A stretch of 64,000 nt of DNA from Epichloe hybrida (lineage: Eukaryota > Ascomycota > Sordariomycetes > Hypocreales > Clavicipitaceae): NCBI GenBank assembly GCA_019022495.1, contig JAFEKR010000031.1, forward strand, positions 1 to 64,000, in the 5' to 3' direction. A model generated the notes under the pieces. That model was not told the origin of the DNA. It ran no database searches and saw only the letters and a list, made by a program, of their open reading frames with translations. The position numbers and the translations under genes are program-made. This document shows, one piece after another, positions 11,801 through 25,300 of this stretch. Position 1 is the stretch's first letter, and the number at the start of each line of letters is the position of its first letter.

Positions 11801-14612
11801 TGTACTCGGCCTACTAAAGCCATCTCTCGATATTGGAATACTCGGCGTCGCAGGCATTCCATCGATTGTGGTATCAATTGTCTCTGACTTTTGTCTCGGC
11901 ACTGACATTGAGGGCGGGCGACTCGTATTGGTTTGTGGAGTCGAAGGTCTGAGATCCGACATTGAACGGGGATTGGAAGACGGCCTCGAGTTGGTCGACA
12001 ACACAGCCGCCGCGCTGACAGTCTCAACCTTGACCTCGGCCGCGACAGCCTTTGGTGCTGCTACTCCAAATCCTCGCTGCCCAAGACTGATTTGCCGCAT
12101 GAATTTGGGTTTCTTAATCGAACACGCCTTCTTCGATGTAGTGTTGGCCTGAGCCGCCTCAGTTGCGGGCTTTGGTGTCGATAGAATGGGTTTTTCGATT
12201 TCTGCTGTGCTCAACGAAAATTTCCTAGAGGATTGCAAAAACGCAGCAGCTTTTCTTTCAGGAAGGGATGTCCCCAGCGCAAAAGCATCATCAGCAGTCT
12301 GCTGTTTTCGGGTCGCATCTTCAAGTTCAGTTTTGTTCTTCGATGAGCGACGGTGGTGGTTGTGATGGCGGCCTATGGTGGGTTTTGCCTTTGCATCGTC
12401 ATATTCTTGCAGTTGCTTCCAAAGTAACTTTTCTCCTGTACGCGCGAGCTTATCAGGTGCAAACTTCTGGTAACCGTATACGTGATCAAACAATGCTTCA
12501 GGGTGGTTCTTGCTAGGAACATATAGTGTTTCACCCAGACGATCCATGCGTCGCTTAGTGACAGCACTTGCTTGGATGCTGTGCGTTGGATAGTTGGGGT
12601 CGGTTTGCAACGGTGCAGTCTCGATTTCATTTGCGTCCAAGATACTTCGCATTTGCAAATCATACATGCGACATCTTACCTTGAACCAACCATCCTCTTC
12701 CTGTTCGACTTGGTTCGATACAGCCAGTGCAATGCCCGCATATGATAACGAATCTTCGCTGGCTCCAGTCCAGTACGAGACATGCAGCCACTGGGGCAAA
12801 GCATAGCAGTACATCTCGCTGGCTCCCATCAAGGCAAGCGTCTCGATTCTGCCCGCAAGATTGGAGGCTTTCGTGGGGGAGAATGACCCAGAGAAAGATT
12901 TGTAGCTCCCAATGACTGGAGTGGGCTGATTTGGTGTACTATCCCGGCTGTGAAAGGATCTGGACAGAGCGTTCCCCTGCCCTCCACGGCCATCATCATC
13001 AGAGTACTGGGGGTTGCGGTACTTGAAAAGCGGCGCGGAGTGCAAGGGCATGCTCCCCATGCATATTAAGTCCAAGCCAATTCCATTTCCTACGAGGGCT
13101 TCCGTTGTTCGTCGCAATGTCTCGTAGTCGACCTCAAAAACACCAGGTCCAGGGGTTATGACGGCGATTGATATTCCTGTTCGCGTAAGGTCTCGGTCTA
13201 TGTAGTCGTAAGCAAACTGAGATGCTGCCATGTTGATAGCCTCCAAGACATTTCCGTAAATCGAAAGGGATGATTCAGCTTTGATGATTGGACTAGGCAC
13301 TCCATCCTTGCCACTCTCATCCTCAGAAGGCGCGTGGTTGAAGGCTTTCGCGGTTTGGTGATGCAAGCTGATGTCTCGGCGGAAAAAGTTGAATTCCTTC
13401 TTTAGCTGGTACAGGATGGTGGTCCATTCAACGCTTGCCATTTCGCTTACAACTACGCGATAAAAATCTTTGTATGGGCGACGATCTCCCGACGGCTGCA
13501 GCCCAGTGTAGTACTCATTCAACGAAGAGCTGTTTACTAGGTCTGCACTTATGCCAGTATCATACTCTACGCGAGCAAATAGGACGATACTGACGAGATG
13601 TTTCACCTTGAGCACCGCCCATCGTTTAAACAAGGCAGGCAAGAAGCCGTTGACAACTTTGTTGAACATGATTTCTCCCGAGGCCTCCGGGTCGAAATCC
13701 CACATTTCCCGCGCCATCTGGATGAACAGGACATATTTTGCTGATTCGCTGCGAAAGATTGGCCGAGTGTTTTTGGCAAAGAATGCGGAATGAACAGTCT
13801 GGCCATTGACGTAGACTGCAGTAATCTGGGCTTTGATTGTACCCAAGAAGAATATGGATTGGCCCTTGTACACTGTTCTCTGCGTCAGCTCTCCGATAGC
13901 CAACCTCCACATGTCAGCTCTTGAAAGGTACTGGTCCTTGAAGGAGATTTCGACATGTGTTGCCTCAACGGCAGGGTGATGATTGTCAACCTGTTTGAGA
14001 CTGTCAGTCAGACAAGTAACCATCACAGGGCATCCCGTACTGTGTACAGCGTAATTGTGAACGTACTGGTCGTAGTAGAACTTGAGAGCCCCTTTTCAAC
14101 CCAAATGCGTCGGCAATATGTCTCGCGATATGCACCTCTACATCTGGATGACGGGCCTTCATTTCCTTGGTCATGTCCCTTGCTACGAAAATGAAGGTGC
14201 ACCCAAGATCATGTTCATGATCACTGAAGGTGCTTGATGCGATTCTAGAATGATCTAGGTGCTCAATGACCTGTTTGTTCACGCTTCCATAGCCACTGGC
14301 ATTATTACTCTTAGAATCACCCTTCAATGGCACAATTGCCATGAGCATGCCTGGCAAGACATGACCAGCGAAGTGATCCAGATTGAGCAGAGCCTCGTCC
14401 TTGGAGTATCCATCATTCACGGAGATGGTGCAGCATCGCTCCGACTTGCGCCTCTTGTCATCTCGAAATGTTGAATGCGTCGATGTACTGCCCGGAGAGC
14501 TTGGCGACTCGGTTGACCCGCGGTCAAAGCCCACAGAGGCAGATTGATGAAGGTGGGACCATCGCGGCCCCCTGCGCGGGCCGAAGGAATTGGGCGCAGC
14601 ATATCGAGACAT
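8834..14612 (-). CDS. IML1: Vacuolar membrane-associated protein Iml1 (DEPDC5 orthologue, GATOR1/SEACIT)
   Basis: About 1900 residues. Iml1 is the GTPase-activating subunit of SEACIT/GATOR1 for the Rag/Gtr GTPases on the vacuole, and shuts down TORC1 in amino-acid starvation. Exon 1 is 14612-14067 (182 codons, starts [15 protein letters not shown]). The 76-nt intron has GTACGT and CAG. Exon 2 is 13990-8834. The joint [19 protein letters not shown] is clean. The conserved IML1 region covers about residues 180-470, a long Ser/Thr-rich disordered stretch follows (about 540-790), and the DEP domain ([20 protein letters not shown]) lies near residues 1335-1425. The C-terminal domain runs to about 1730, then a Ser/Gly/Pro tail. 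LST4, another TORC1 regulator, lies about 8 kb away. Confidence 0.95.
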
Positions 14613-15685
14613 TGAGTGGTTTGGCTCTCATCTGAGAATGCGTCTGGTACGATGCATCGGGGCTGGATCGCACATGGCAGAGCTGGTACTTTCCGATGGC
14701 GTTGCAGCTGCAATCTATGTGGCGTTGTAGATGATCATGGAGATGAAGATGATCATGGAGATGATCATGGCGCGGGTTGGTTGTGGCAGAATGGACACTG
14801 ACGCAGCAGCCTGTCAGTGGTGTTGCGCCCCCTCCATGCCCCCACCGCCTGCCGAAATCGACGCAGGTTTCCGTCCAGTTCCCACGAATCCCCCCCCACC
14901 CCCATTTGATGAGCAACGTCCGGGCGAATTGCTTCCGTGATGTGCCTCAACAACATACAGCGTAGTACTGCCGCAGCAAACCCGTACTCGTGCAACTCCA
15001 GAAGCCGTGTTCTTGGCTGTTGTCTCCTCTACGAACTTGTGTGCAACGTAGCTCTCCCGAAATCAGCCCACCACGCCGAGTTCCTGGAAACGTTTGATCA
15101 CAACGACCTAAGACACGACGACCTAAGATGGGGGGCATATCGACCAACCCGCCTTGTGCTTGCTTGAAGGATACGTTTGCGCCGGCTTCCAGCAAATCAC
15201 CTCCCCAAGCATGTTAAAAAAACGAAGCAGCATCCAAATAGCGACGCTTTTCACCATTTTTCAATGTAATACCGGCCCTTGCAGCCTCGCGTCGGCCAAA
15301 TGGGGTAGGTTCCCGATCCATGATCCAGCTACGCCACATATTCGAATCATCTCGAGTACAACGGGTAGATCCCCCCGATGCCGCCTATTCACTGCTACGC
15401 AGGGCTACGCAGGAAAATGACTGGAGCCAGACTTGTCGAATGTATTATAACTTAACTTTCTTCCCACTTTGATTTCTGTTATCCCAGCTTCATATGTCTC
15501 TCCAAAGGCCCCAGCTTCTCATTCTTGGCTATGACGAACAGGTGTCAATTGTCCAGCTGGCCGCATCTGTTTATCACTTGATCATTTTTTCTCTTTTTCG
15601 TCAATACTTTTTTTATACTTGACAATCTTCGGGCCTGGATGTATTCGCTTTTCCCGTCCCCAATTCACATTGACAAGCCTCGCAA
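14613..15685. other. Divergent intergenic region, IML1 / zinc transporter
   Basis: Carries a short GATCATGG/GATGAAGAT-type imperfect repeat at 14729-14772 near the IML1 start. The rest shows no coding signal. T-rich sequence at 15590-15620 precedes the transporter ATG. Confidence 0.4.
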
Positions 15686-17428
15686 ATGATGGCTGTCGTT
15701 AAAATCACTCGGAAACAACGCCTGATAGCAACTATCTGCATATCAGCCGCTTTTTTTGTTGCAGAACTTATAGGTGAGTACGACCTCTCTTTTTCTGACT
15801 CTAGTTTTTGGGATACGGTCAGCTGACGTACATACATGACTTGGATAGTTGGGCTATATACGCATTCTCTTGCCCTCGTCGCCGATGCCTTCCACTACGT
15901 AATTGATACTCTCTCAAACAGAGAAAGTTCTTTTTACTGTCTGTTATAAACATGGACTAATTCGACTTCTAACAGCTTAGTGATTTGGTGGGTTTCGTGG
16001 TGGCATTGGTGGCCCTCATGGTTTGTTGCTTCCCTTAAGCTAAGATGCATAGTACCATCGAACCTAACATGTCGGCAGGTTTCAGAAAGATCCGAACCGC
16101 CGCCTAGAAAATTCACGTTTGGCTGGCAAAGAGCTACACTCCTTGGAGCGTTCTTCAATGGCGTCTTTCTTTTCGCTCTAGGCGTCAGTATTCTTGTGCA
16201 AGCCATAGAGAGGTTGGCAGACCGCCCTCGTAGGTATTCCCTCTATTGATTGAGGTGAATTCGCGATTGTCTGATCAGGATATAGACATCGATCAGCCAA
16301 AGATTGTCTTTGTTATCGGTTGTGTCGGGCTCGGTCTCAACTTACTGGTCATGTCATTTTTGCATGGTAAACAATCTCTGTATGTGGGGGGTTCTAGGAA
16401 CCGTGCTAATGAGCTGCTCAAGAACACGAACATGATCACGGGCATGGTCATAGTCGCTCAAATCACGATCACGCTCACGAAGAAAACATCCATAACAAAG
16501 CCGCCCGGTCAGATGACGACGGAATTCTTGTGTTTTCAGACGACAACGGAGTCCACATAGATGCAAGAGAGAACTCCGTAAATTACAATCAAGTTCACCC
16601 TCTATGGATCCAATAGATAGCCCAGCTAAGAATTGGCTTGCAGGCAACAAGCAGCCACTATGGTCACAAACACACCGTGACGCCCTCTAAGCCCGAAAGA
16701 GATCTCGGTCTTCTCGGCGTTTTCTTTCATGTCGTCGGCGACGCCATCAACAACGTTGGCGTCATCATCGCTGCGCTCATCATCTGGAAGACGAACAGCC
16801 CAGCGCGATACTATGCCGACCCTTCCGTTGGCATTTTCATTGCCATAATGATATTTCTTACCGCTGTGCCTTTGACGAAGAGCAGCGGTAGCATATTAAT
16901 GCAGGTTGCCCCCAGCGGCATTGACGTGGAGGATATAAAGCATGATATTGAAATGGTGAGTAGTTGGCAGCCTTATTTCTTTCCTTTCCTCCCTTGCTTT
17001 TCCTCTTTCCTATTCTCTCTCATTGCATCTCTCTTTTTTTCTCTCTTTTTTTCGGCCAAAAAATCCTGGCAAGCACCGCATTTAGCACAACTAAGAATAA
17101 GGATCAGATTGACGGGATTCAATCCGTACACGAACTTCACATCTGGCGCCTCAACCAAATAAAATCCGTCGCAACAGCGCACATTGTTGTTGATGATGGA
17201 AACTTCAAGGACTTTACTGAAATGGCAACGATCATCATGGAGTGCTTGCACGCATACGGCATTCATTCAGCGACGCTCCAGCCTGAAGCTTCCCCTCTGG
17301 CGGTCGTGGAGCACGCAGAATCAGCTTCGGGTGTCAGTGAAGGAGCTGTTCGAGAACGCCGAATCAACCAGCGTTCTTGCCAACTGATTTGCAACAGTGT
17401 TTGCTCCGGTATGCGGTGTTGCACATAA
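15686..17428 (+). CDS. Cation diffusion facilitator, vacuolar zinc/cobalt transporter (ZRC1/COT1 type)
   Basis: Predicted 400-residue CDF transporter moving Zn2+ (possibly Co2+/Cd2+) out of the cytosol, typically into the vacuole. Eight exons: 15686-15773, 15849-15898, 15976-16020, 16079-16229, 16286-16366, 16423-16577, 16644-16955 and 17108-17428. All phases close. Transmembrane segments 1-2 read VGLYTHSLALVADAFHYLSD. The cytosolic His-rich loop (HEHEHDHGHGHS) falls in exon 6, where metals bind. Transmembrane segment 5 has HVVGDAINN, the HxxxD metal site. The C-terminal domain contains VHELHIWRLNQ and ends with a Cys-rich tail (CQLICNSVCSGMRCC), as in fungal homologues. The exon 4/5 border is the least certain; the choice given keeps the expected nine residues between QAIER and PKIV. 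Confidence 0.88.
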
Positions 17429-17982
17429 TGTTCAGCAAGAGACGCTCGTGTACACCATTGCATAGTGTTTGGGAACTTTATCTATCGAGACATTGGAGTT
17501 GCGCATGAGATTCATCAGGAGACACTTTCGAGATTTACCCTTTTTCTCTTTGCTTTCATCGAATTGTCATTCACAAGCAACATTGTCACCCATCTCATGC
17601 TCGTCAAACTCCCGCAATTTACTTTGTTACATATTATTTTTCATTCACCCCCCCAACCTCGTAAATCACGCCGCAAAAAATGCAAGTATACCCCAGAACA
17701 CGATTCCCCTTCCCATTACCCCTCACCAAGAAGATCTACCAAAGAAGAAGATCCTTCCCTTCTTTTCCCAACGTGTCATCCGCTCGGCAATGCATCGGTC
17801 TCCGGGTGTAAATCCTAACGGGTCCACCAAGCTTCCCCCTCCGAACCCAAATCTCATTCTGAAATTGGAATCCCCTCCAGATTTTCAAAACGTCTGGTCT
17901 ACTACTTCATCGGGCGGGTGCGTGCATTGAATTCGAATTCACCCTGGCCAGCCACCACAACAAGGGTCAAACAGGATTATTC
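17429..17982. other. Intergenic / leader
   Basis: Pyrimidine- and CCC-rich sequence between the zinc transporter and the 2EXR gene. A 153-codon frame at 17469-17930 lacks any recognisable feature and is treated as non-coding. Confidence 0.4.
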
Positions 17983-19179
17983 ATGAATCACATGGCTTAT
18001 GAGGGCCATCAATTCGTCCCTTTTCTGCGCCTGCCTGCTGAAATTCGCCTCACGATATGGGAGCTCGTGAAGCCACCTACCCGCTTAATCGGGCAAGTAC
18101 CCTGCCGCGAATGCTGGAAAGAGTGCGTCCAATGGAGCAGAGGCCGCGATGCAAGCTGTGAGCCCAGACGGCAGTGTGAGCGGGCGAACCATGCCGATTG
18201 GCGGGTGAGATATATCGTTCATCCGAGGAGCCAAGTCATCTTTCCTTTGCTCCATACATGTCGCGAATCACGAGGCGCGTGGCTTCCCAGGTTTCACAGA
18301 CCCGGGCGCAGACACGTCCGTTGTGAGACGGGAGTCCGATGCCCTGACGAAGGGGACGTGAGCGTTGCTGTTCGGTTCGACGTCCCTTTCATCCATTACG
18401 ACAGTGATGTAATGACCATGTTTGACGACTGGGCGTACACGGGGGTCTTGAACACTGTGGACCACAGGCCGCAGACGGAGCAAAGCGTGCTGGATCCCTT
18501 CATTGGGCTCCGCAGAGACGAGATTCGCCATGCTGCGTTTTGCGAGTCATCGCAGGAACTCTGGTCAGGCCTCCTCGGCCTCGACCTACGGAGCCTACCA
18601 AAGCTGGCTTCGCTGTCCCTCGTCAGAATGGGTCCTTTGCCAAGGTCAATGTCAATGGAGGAATGGGGGGACCTGTCCTCGCCCACGGAAATGTCACCCG
18701 CGCAGTCCCAGTATCTAGACTGTGCCATCGTGCGCAGCGTCACCCAGCCGGCAGAGGACTCGTGCCAGGCCTTCTTCCATCACTGGAGACCGCGTGACCA
18801 GCTCTTTGAACCTCGGTCCGAGTTGCAGTCCTTTGCCCTGTTCCATCGCTTCTGGACAGCTTTCCTGTGGCACCTGCTCCATCGAGATGCAAGGCGGTGC
18901 TTCGACCGCGACTACTCTGGCTGGTGGGCCTTTATGGAATACGCCGGCCTTTCCGGCCATGATGCCGCAGAAAGTGTTTGCGTCTTGAGCAGGGCCGAGG
19001 GCTGCGGAGTGGGCGGCCACAGCCACGGCGACATGTTTTCCTGGAAAGCCGGATTTCGACTGCGGTGTTTGCTGCTGTGCGAGGTGGGCAGGCTGGAAGA
19101 TCTCGGGGCGTTGGAGAATGCGAACGGGGACACGGTCAGTGGGAGGAAGGGGGGGTGGGTGCTTTTGCCGAGGGCATGA
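17983..19179 (+). CDS. 2EXR domain-containing protein
   Basis: Single-exon 398-residue fungal protein. Near the N-terminus it reads FVPFLRLPAEIRLTIWELVK, the signature of the fungal 2EXR domain, an F-box-like fold of unknown function that is greatly expanded in filamentous ascomycetes. A second conserved element, PLLHTCRESRGAW, follows near residue 88. The rest has scattered Cys and Trp residues and no other domain I can name. The start could be M1 or M4. A role in protein-protein contacts, perhaps ubiquitin ligase adaptors, is often guessed for the family but is not demonstrated here. Confidence 0.85.
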   Translation: MNHMAYEGHQFVPFLRLPAEIRLTIWELVKPPTRLIGQVPCRECWKECVQWSRGRDASCEPRRQCERANHADWRVRYIVHPRSQVIFPLLHTCRESRGAWLPRFHRPGRRHVRCETGVRCPDEGDVSVAVRFDVPFIHYDSDVMTMFDDWAYTGVLNTVDHRPQTEQSVLDPFIGLRRDEIRHAAFCESSQELWSGLLGLDLRSLPKLASLSLVRMGPLPRSMSMEEWGDLSSPTEMSPAQSQYLDCAIVRSVTQPAEDSCQAFFHHWRPRDQLFEPRSELQSFALFHRFWTAFLWHLLHRDARRCFDRDYSGWWAFMEYAGLSGHDAAESVCVLSRAEGCGVGGHSHGDMFSWKAGFRLRCLLLCEVGRLEDLGALENANGDTVSGRKGGWVLLPRA

Positions 19180-22100
19180 GCGGAATCCAGGCCTTGTTGC
19201 CGCAGAGGCATCGTCACTCGGGCTGCTGATGATTTGATTGATAGTTGGGCTCGTGGAAGCACGTCACACGTATTCTCGTGTGAATCGCCCTTCCCTTCTC
19301 GTTGTGTATGGAGGCCGCGTGCCTTGTTTCTGTGCGGTCATGGTGCCTCGCAAAGGCGGCTCATCAGCTTGCCTCCGTCTACATACCTTGTTATGTGCCC
19401 GGGATGTAACGTCAGATCTCATTCGAAGATCGCTACGGAGTACGGATTTACATACTTGGATATCTGTAGAGTGCTAACTAATTGATTAGGTGGTAAAGGA
19501 TGCTTGTGTTCTCAAGTAGTCTACTCCGTAGCTAACGTGCCTCCATAATACTACTTCAGATTTCCTCAACCTCCCTGGGGGAGGGGGGCGAAGGAGCAAG
19601 TGTTGACACCTGCCTAATCCCCCCCTCACCACATGGATCCTCATGGTCATATGTTGTTCTAGCATCACAGGATAGAAAAGTTTGTCGTGGAAGTTGATTT
19701 TCTTTCTAGCGGCAAGCAAACTTAAACATCTGTTGACGCTTCCCAACTGTAATCTTAACATATCCCTCTCCCTTAGGCTCCAATACTGAATAATCGTCAC
19801 AAACGGTACCACCGTGCATGTAATTGAGCGGATGACAAGTATTCCTGGTGAGAACAGAAGTGGCTAGCATTGTTAATATACTTCTTTCTGGCTTCTTCGC
19901 GACCGCGCCGCGGGCAGCGTGGCCTCCTATCACGCGGCTCTTATGGCCAGCCCCCTCTTCCCGCATAAATCGCTCACTAGGAGCTATTCCTTCAATTCCC
20001 TCTTTTACTTCCTTTTTCGGTAGCTTAGAATAGATGAATCATACCTATTCCCTACGCCACACACTTGACCCTACTTGCAACGTGATGCCAACAAAACCAT
20101 ACCCCTTTTTTTCACACGAATGTACTGATTCGTAAAGTCCTGCTTATTAATACCCTGCGTGCTTGCTAGGTCCAAACACAGTCGCACACCGAAATGGTTG
20201 TGATGGCCAGGGTTTCATCCGAAGCTCACTACTCCGCGTTGATCGTCGGCACTTTACACGGAAAGTCCATTTGGACGGCAGGCACGAGGCAGGCAAGCAG
20301 GGGAAGGGGGCAGGACCGTCGACTCGACCTCGTGAACAACTTTGCCATTTGGTTGCTTTGCACCCTCTTCCTCTGCACCCATCGTCAGTCTGTTGCACAC
20401 GCTGCGTATTTGTATTATGCCTTCACCGGCAGGGCCGCATGCATGTTGTAGCAGATCACAACGCTGCGCCATTTGCCCGCCCTGCTGGCACGTCAAGACC
20501 CCCCCCCACCCTTTCACGTTCCTTGTGGACCATCCAACTTTCGACCCAACAGCCACAAACCCGCCTCCCGACAAAACTTCCACACCGCATTTTTCGCTGA
20601 AAACATCAGCCATCAGTAATGGACGGAAGCATTGTGCTGTTGTGCTGTTCCTATTTCCCCGCAGCAGGGTGAGGGAGAGATGCATGCGGAGGAGTCCAAA
20701 ACAAGACGCCATTTAAGATCTGTGGCACCATTTGGAAGAAATTCGCTCCATAGTACGTAATACATAATATAATGATATACGGATTATGTACATGTATGTA
20801 CGTACGGATCAATACCACAGGCCTGCCTGCATCGCTTCGCAGCCGCCGACGACCAGGACTGCAGGAGCACCAAAAGACCGGACCCCCACGCTAGTTGGCT
20901 GGCTCGAGTCGTACGACAAATTACAATAGGACGAGCGGTGGGGTCGGTCTGGGTTGGGTCTCGTCGGCTGTACGGATTAAAACCCGCAATAGCGTGTCCG
21001 CACGTCAACAAAACGCGTATCCTGCTATCCTGCTTGGGGATCGAGGTCCCTCGCTGGCATGAGAGACCCAGACCACCAGACACCTTCGTCATGTAATGAA
21101 TAAATAAATATGTACATGTATTATACGGGCTTTGTCTGCATGACCCGACTCGACTTTCTGGGTTTTGGATGTTTGACGTGTAGACGTGTAGACGTGCAAC
21201 CTGCGACGTGCAACCTGCCGCGCGCCCAATCTGACCCTCGCACTTGCCCCTTGCCTGCGCTTATCTGCAGCTGCCCGCACTTTCCTGTATTTCAGTGCTC
21301 GCAGCTCGCAGCTGCCTGGCATTTTACGCTGCTGTTCGGAGTAGTCCGTACCAATCATTGGTTCATCTGCCTTCGACCTCCCGTCCACTCGACCCATCCT
21401 TCCTTCTTCCATCAACGGCCAACTTCACACCTTGCCCCCTTCTCCTCACCGCACGACGCCGCCAAAGCAAAAGGACGTGGGTGAAACTTGGCCTCGTTGC
21501 AGGATCAAACGACAAACAACTCAACTGTTTTTGTCTTCGTCTGCGCCACTCTGTGTTGTCACCACGGTCCCTTGTACAAGCAACGCTCACCGGCTCTTCT
21601 TCTCGCGCCGCGGCACCCGGTCTTCGGAGTAGTAGGTCGGGCAGTCGCACCGACGGTACGCACGTGCAGGAAGCCTCCTCGAAAACGGACAGGCTTGTGT
21701 TTTCTTTCATCCTTCTCTGTTATAATTGCCGCCGTTCGAATCTCGCCAGTCTTGGTCTCTTGACTCACCGATTTTTGCTTTGCGCGCTGTCTGATTGCAG
21801 TGCTTTTCACCGTCTACCTCGTCCTGTTCACTCGCTGCACTGGGCTGTCGACTCACTCAGCCTCCACCGCCGTCTCTTGACGCTTGCGCAAGAACTGACT
21901 CGGGCCTCAATTTTCCCGACCACCTGTCTACTTTATTCCAAGTGCTAGTGACTTATAGTAAAAAATTTTCTCTTCTCTTGGGCCGACAGCACTGCACTTA
22001 CCAGGTTCAGCGCGCTGAATAGCCAAGACTTGCACTCACGCGGAGGAAGCTTATCGTCTTCAACAGCATTCTGGTGAGCTCGGATTTTACACCCGCTCAC

Positions 22101-22327
22101 GTTGACTATGCATGCACTACGGGAGTCGTTGAATTCGCTGCCTCTGATGATGGCCGCGCGCTGGACTTGAAGTATCCGTCTCTCGCGACCTCGATAGCTG
22201 TCGATCGTTTTAATCAAAGCGATTCTCTTGGGTATTTGGGCAGTCTTCGCAGACGACATCCTCAGCTCCAACCCCCCACCCCCCACCCCCAACCACTACA
22301 TTGTAGGTTATATATCTACTTCGCGCC
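19180..22327. other. Long intergenic region upstream of LST4
   Basis: A 3.1-kb gene-free stretch. 19480-20160 is AT-rich. 21200-21950 is pyrimidine-rich on the plus strand and looks like a long 5' leader or promoter of LST4. TACGGAGTA/TACTCCGTA motifs occur at 19436 and 19522, with a half-palindrome variant at 21337-21350. Open frames here (up to 234 codons) are compositional and unsupported. Confidence 0.45.
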
Positions 22328-25300
22328 ATGTTGGGAAGATTGCTTCACTTGGGCTCTGGGGGTTCCGCTTCACCCTCGGTTGAAACAGACAATAACAGCA
22401 CATCTCGCCCGATTTTATCTCTCGAATCCGTGCAAGAGGATATCCACACGCGCAATCTCCTGTTTCCGGATACCCAGGCGCTCTACCAACACCGGAATGA
22501 CCAAGTTTTCCCGCTTTCTACTACCCCAACTACTCCCGGAACGACAACTGCCCATGCTTTCGATTACAGTGAGGATGTCGAGCTTGACGTCAAGGATGTT
22601 CGCATCATCGTCATGCAAGACGCTCTTGGGCCCGCGAATGCATCGCTGTTATTCGACAGTCACCCGCCCCCCGAACCGACGACGCCCTCGGATCGCTCAC
22701 CTGCTCGCCAGGATCCCAGGAGAGCAGCCATGTCCGCTCGCAAGGGCAGTCTGACTCAATCCGCCAAACCGTTGATCATTCAAGCTGAAAACCCGCAACC
22801 TCGCCAAGGGGCCTTTGATCGCCGGGCATCCATTCATTGCCGAGCCCAGAGCCACAGCGAAACTGAATTTCAAAGAGCTGCGCGCGAGTATAGGGATGAG
22901 CTTGCGACGTTCTCTAGCTGTATCTTCGGTAACTCCGAGCTAATGGCTTACAAAGGTACTTCAACAAAGGTACATGTGGTTCCCAGTGCCGCTCGGGTGA
23001 ACGAGTCGGCGGCTTCGTCGATTTTCGGTGACGGCAGAAGTTCCATCGGCCGTTCCAGTGGCCGATCAAGCAAGCTTTCGCAGTCTTATTCATCACAGGT
23101 TATCTCTCCTACTCTAGGGACCGGCCATTTCCCAGGAGGGGTTCCTTCCCGCCAGAATGATAAGCGAAAAGTCCTCATTACTCGGCTGTTCCCTGTAAAC
23201 CTCGCCGTGGACGATGCTGACTCCAATGCAACGCCGCAAAATCACTACTCGGGTGAGGATAGTAGCGAATTTCCCTTTCCTTCTCCAGGGAAAGAGTCTG
23301 CGCAAAGAAAGAAGAAGCTGCAACCAAAACAGCGACGCACTCCAATGTACGCCGTAGTCCTAGTGGTACAAATCCCTCAAGTGGTTTCCAGAATCTCATC
23401 CGCGCTACCCACGAAGTCGTTGTTTCGCGAATCAGGATCGTACAATGACCAGGATTTGTTCTCATCTTCTTACAATTCGACAAAAGCTGGCTGGAATATG
23501 TCAGGGTCTGTTACCTATGGAGATGCGGCCGACGCGATTGACATAGAAGATAGGATTGACTCTTTAACCCAACATTGGGACATAATCATGCGGACTTTGA
23601 CCCATCTTCAATCCTTGGTTGCCACGACGATTCACGCAATGCTGAAGCAAGCAGACAGTGCATCACCAGGCCCTCATATTGGACCGTCACACGCAAACAT
23701 GGTCTCTCACACACCGTCAACATCCGACCGACGCGGAAGCGAGTTGCCTCGAGCTAAGCCCCCTAAGAGTACAACTAAGCTCGTATCACTGTGGCCAAAT
23801 TGCCTCGCCGACGACATCAAAATAGCTTCCGAAGTTGGCTTGGCGCGAAGTAGAATCGTCATGGGCGTCAGCGCCGCTCGTGTTGTCACCGGTCAAGGCA
23901 GATGGGGCATCTGGAGGGACGAGGCAATTTGGACTTTCAAATGGGCAGCCCCATTGGGCCTTACAGCATTCTTCCATAATCTCCTGACTGGATTCCTCTC
24001 AACTCATACCGACTGGCTCCAAGCCTTGTGCGGCCCCGCGTACGGCAAACGTGCAGCCTTGGTTCGTCGAACCCGGAACGAAGAGGACTTGTCCCTCCCT
24101 GCACGCACCGTCATCATCTCCAATGACAAAATGGCTGCTCGTCGACTGATATTCTTGCTTTCTGCTTTCCTGCCCGCCAACCAACAAATTCACACCACTA
24201 GAGCGCATCGGCCGAGCATGTCTGCATCCATTGGCGGCTATTCCAACTCGCCGCCGACATTCATTATCCCCGTTCTTCGGGAAGAATCCCTGCGACGCAA
24301 AATCAATCGTCGAAGTGGACTGCGACGAGCGTCTCATTCCAGGAACACCAGCCAAAGTGCGAGAAACGCGACAGTTGTTCCTCCTCAACTTGCGCAGATT
24401 GGCATCGATCGTAATGATCAAAGACGAGCGTCCGATGCCACCTCTGTCCGTACTACCAACCTGCCAATGCCCGGAACAGACATGGTCACTCGAAAAAGTA
24501 GCGCGGCGACTACGACGACAATCATGGCCGAAACCACAACGCCTCATTTCACGAGCGTTCAGCAGCGCGATAACCAGAGGAGACCACGGCCTGGAAGTAG
24601 CGGGAGTGTAGCCGCAGACGACCTCAAGCGGTCCTTGAAAAGAGGAGACAGTAGCAGTAGCGGACAAGCTGGGTGTGTGTCGCGGCCTCCTAGCTCAGGC
24701 TTAAAATGGGGTAGCCTGATAGGGGGTTTATGGAGCCCCCGTCGTCGAGATTCCATGGACAGTGGTACGTACGGCCAGGGAAGCGCTGAGCTCCGCTCGC
24801 CCGTTAAGTCTAGTTTTGGGCGTGTCGACAAACTTTCAGAAATGGTCCGAGAGTCCCCAGAAGAGCTAATCGAAGGCGGCGTGGCTGCACGTCGTCGAGG
24901 GGTAGATGCTCGTGATGTCGGCACTCCACGAGAGAGCTTCACTGGCGTCCGAGGTCGAGGATCATTTGCTCAAGCCGATCGAACACCGGATCCAAATGGC
25001 GCGTTCGAGTCGCCAGTCAAGACGTCCATCAATGCCGAGGACGGCGTGATAGATGTGGATGTCCCCTTTCCTGATTACATCACATCTTTTGAGTCGGCGA
25101 TTAGCTCCCCTTCAAGTAGCGGATACCTGTCGACCCTGGGCCTGCCCAATGGTTTGGAGACGTTTGAGCAGACTCGTTTCGCCATTGAGGGCGACCTTCC
25201 CTTGAATGCCGCAGGATGGTTGAACCGCTTCCACCCCGATTTTGCGCTTCAAGCATTACCGCCACAGGACAACCTTATTGATCAAATTAAAGCAGCTATG

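Noticed and set aside
17469..17930. 153-codon frame between the transporter and the 2EXR gene
   Set aside because: Looks like untranslated CCC- and T-rich sequence; no conserved feature.
20254..20712. 152-codon minus-strand frame
   Set aside because: Overlaps several competing frames in intergenic DNA; no domain or start context.
21244..21948. 234-codon plus-strand frame before LST4
   Set aside because: Pyrimidine-rich leader sequence read as Leu/Ser/Pro; no domain.
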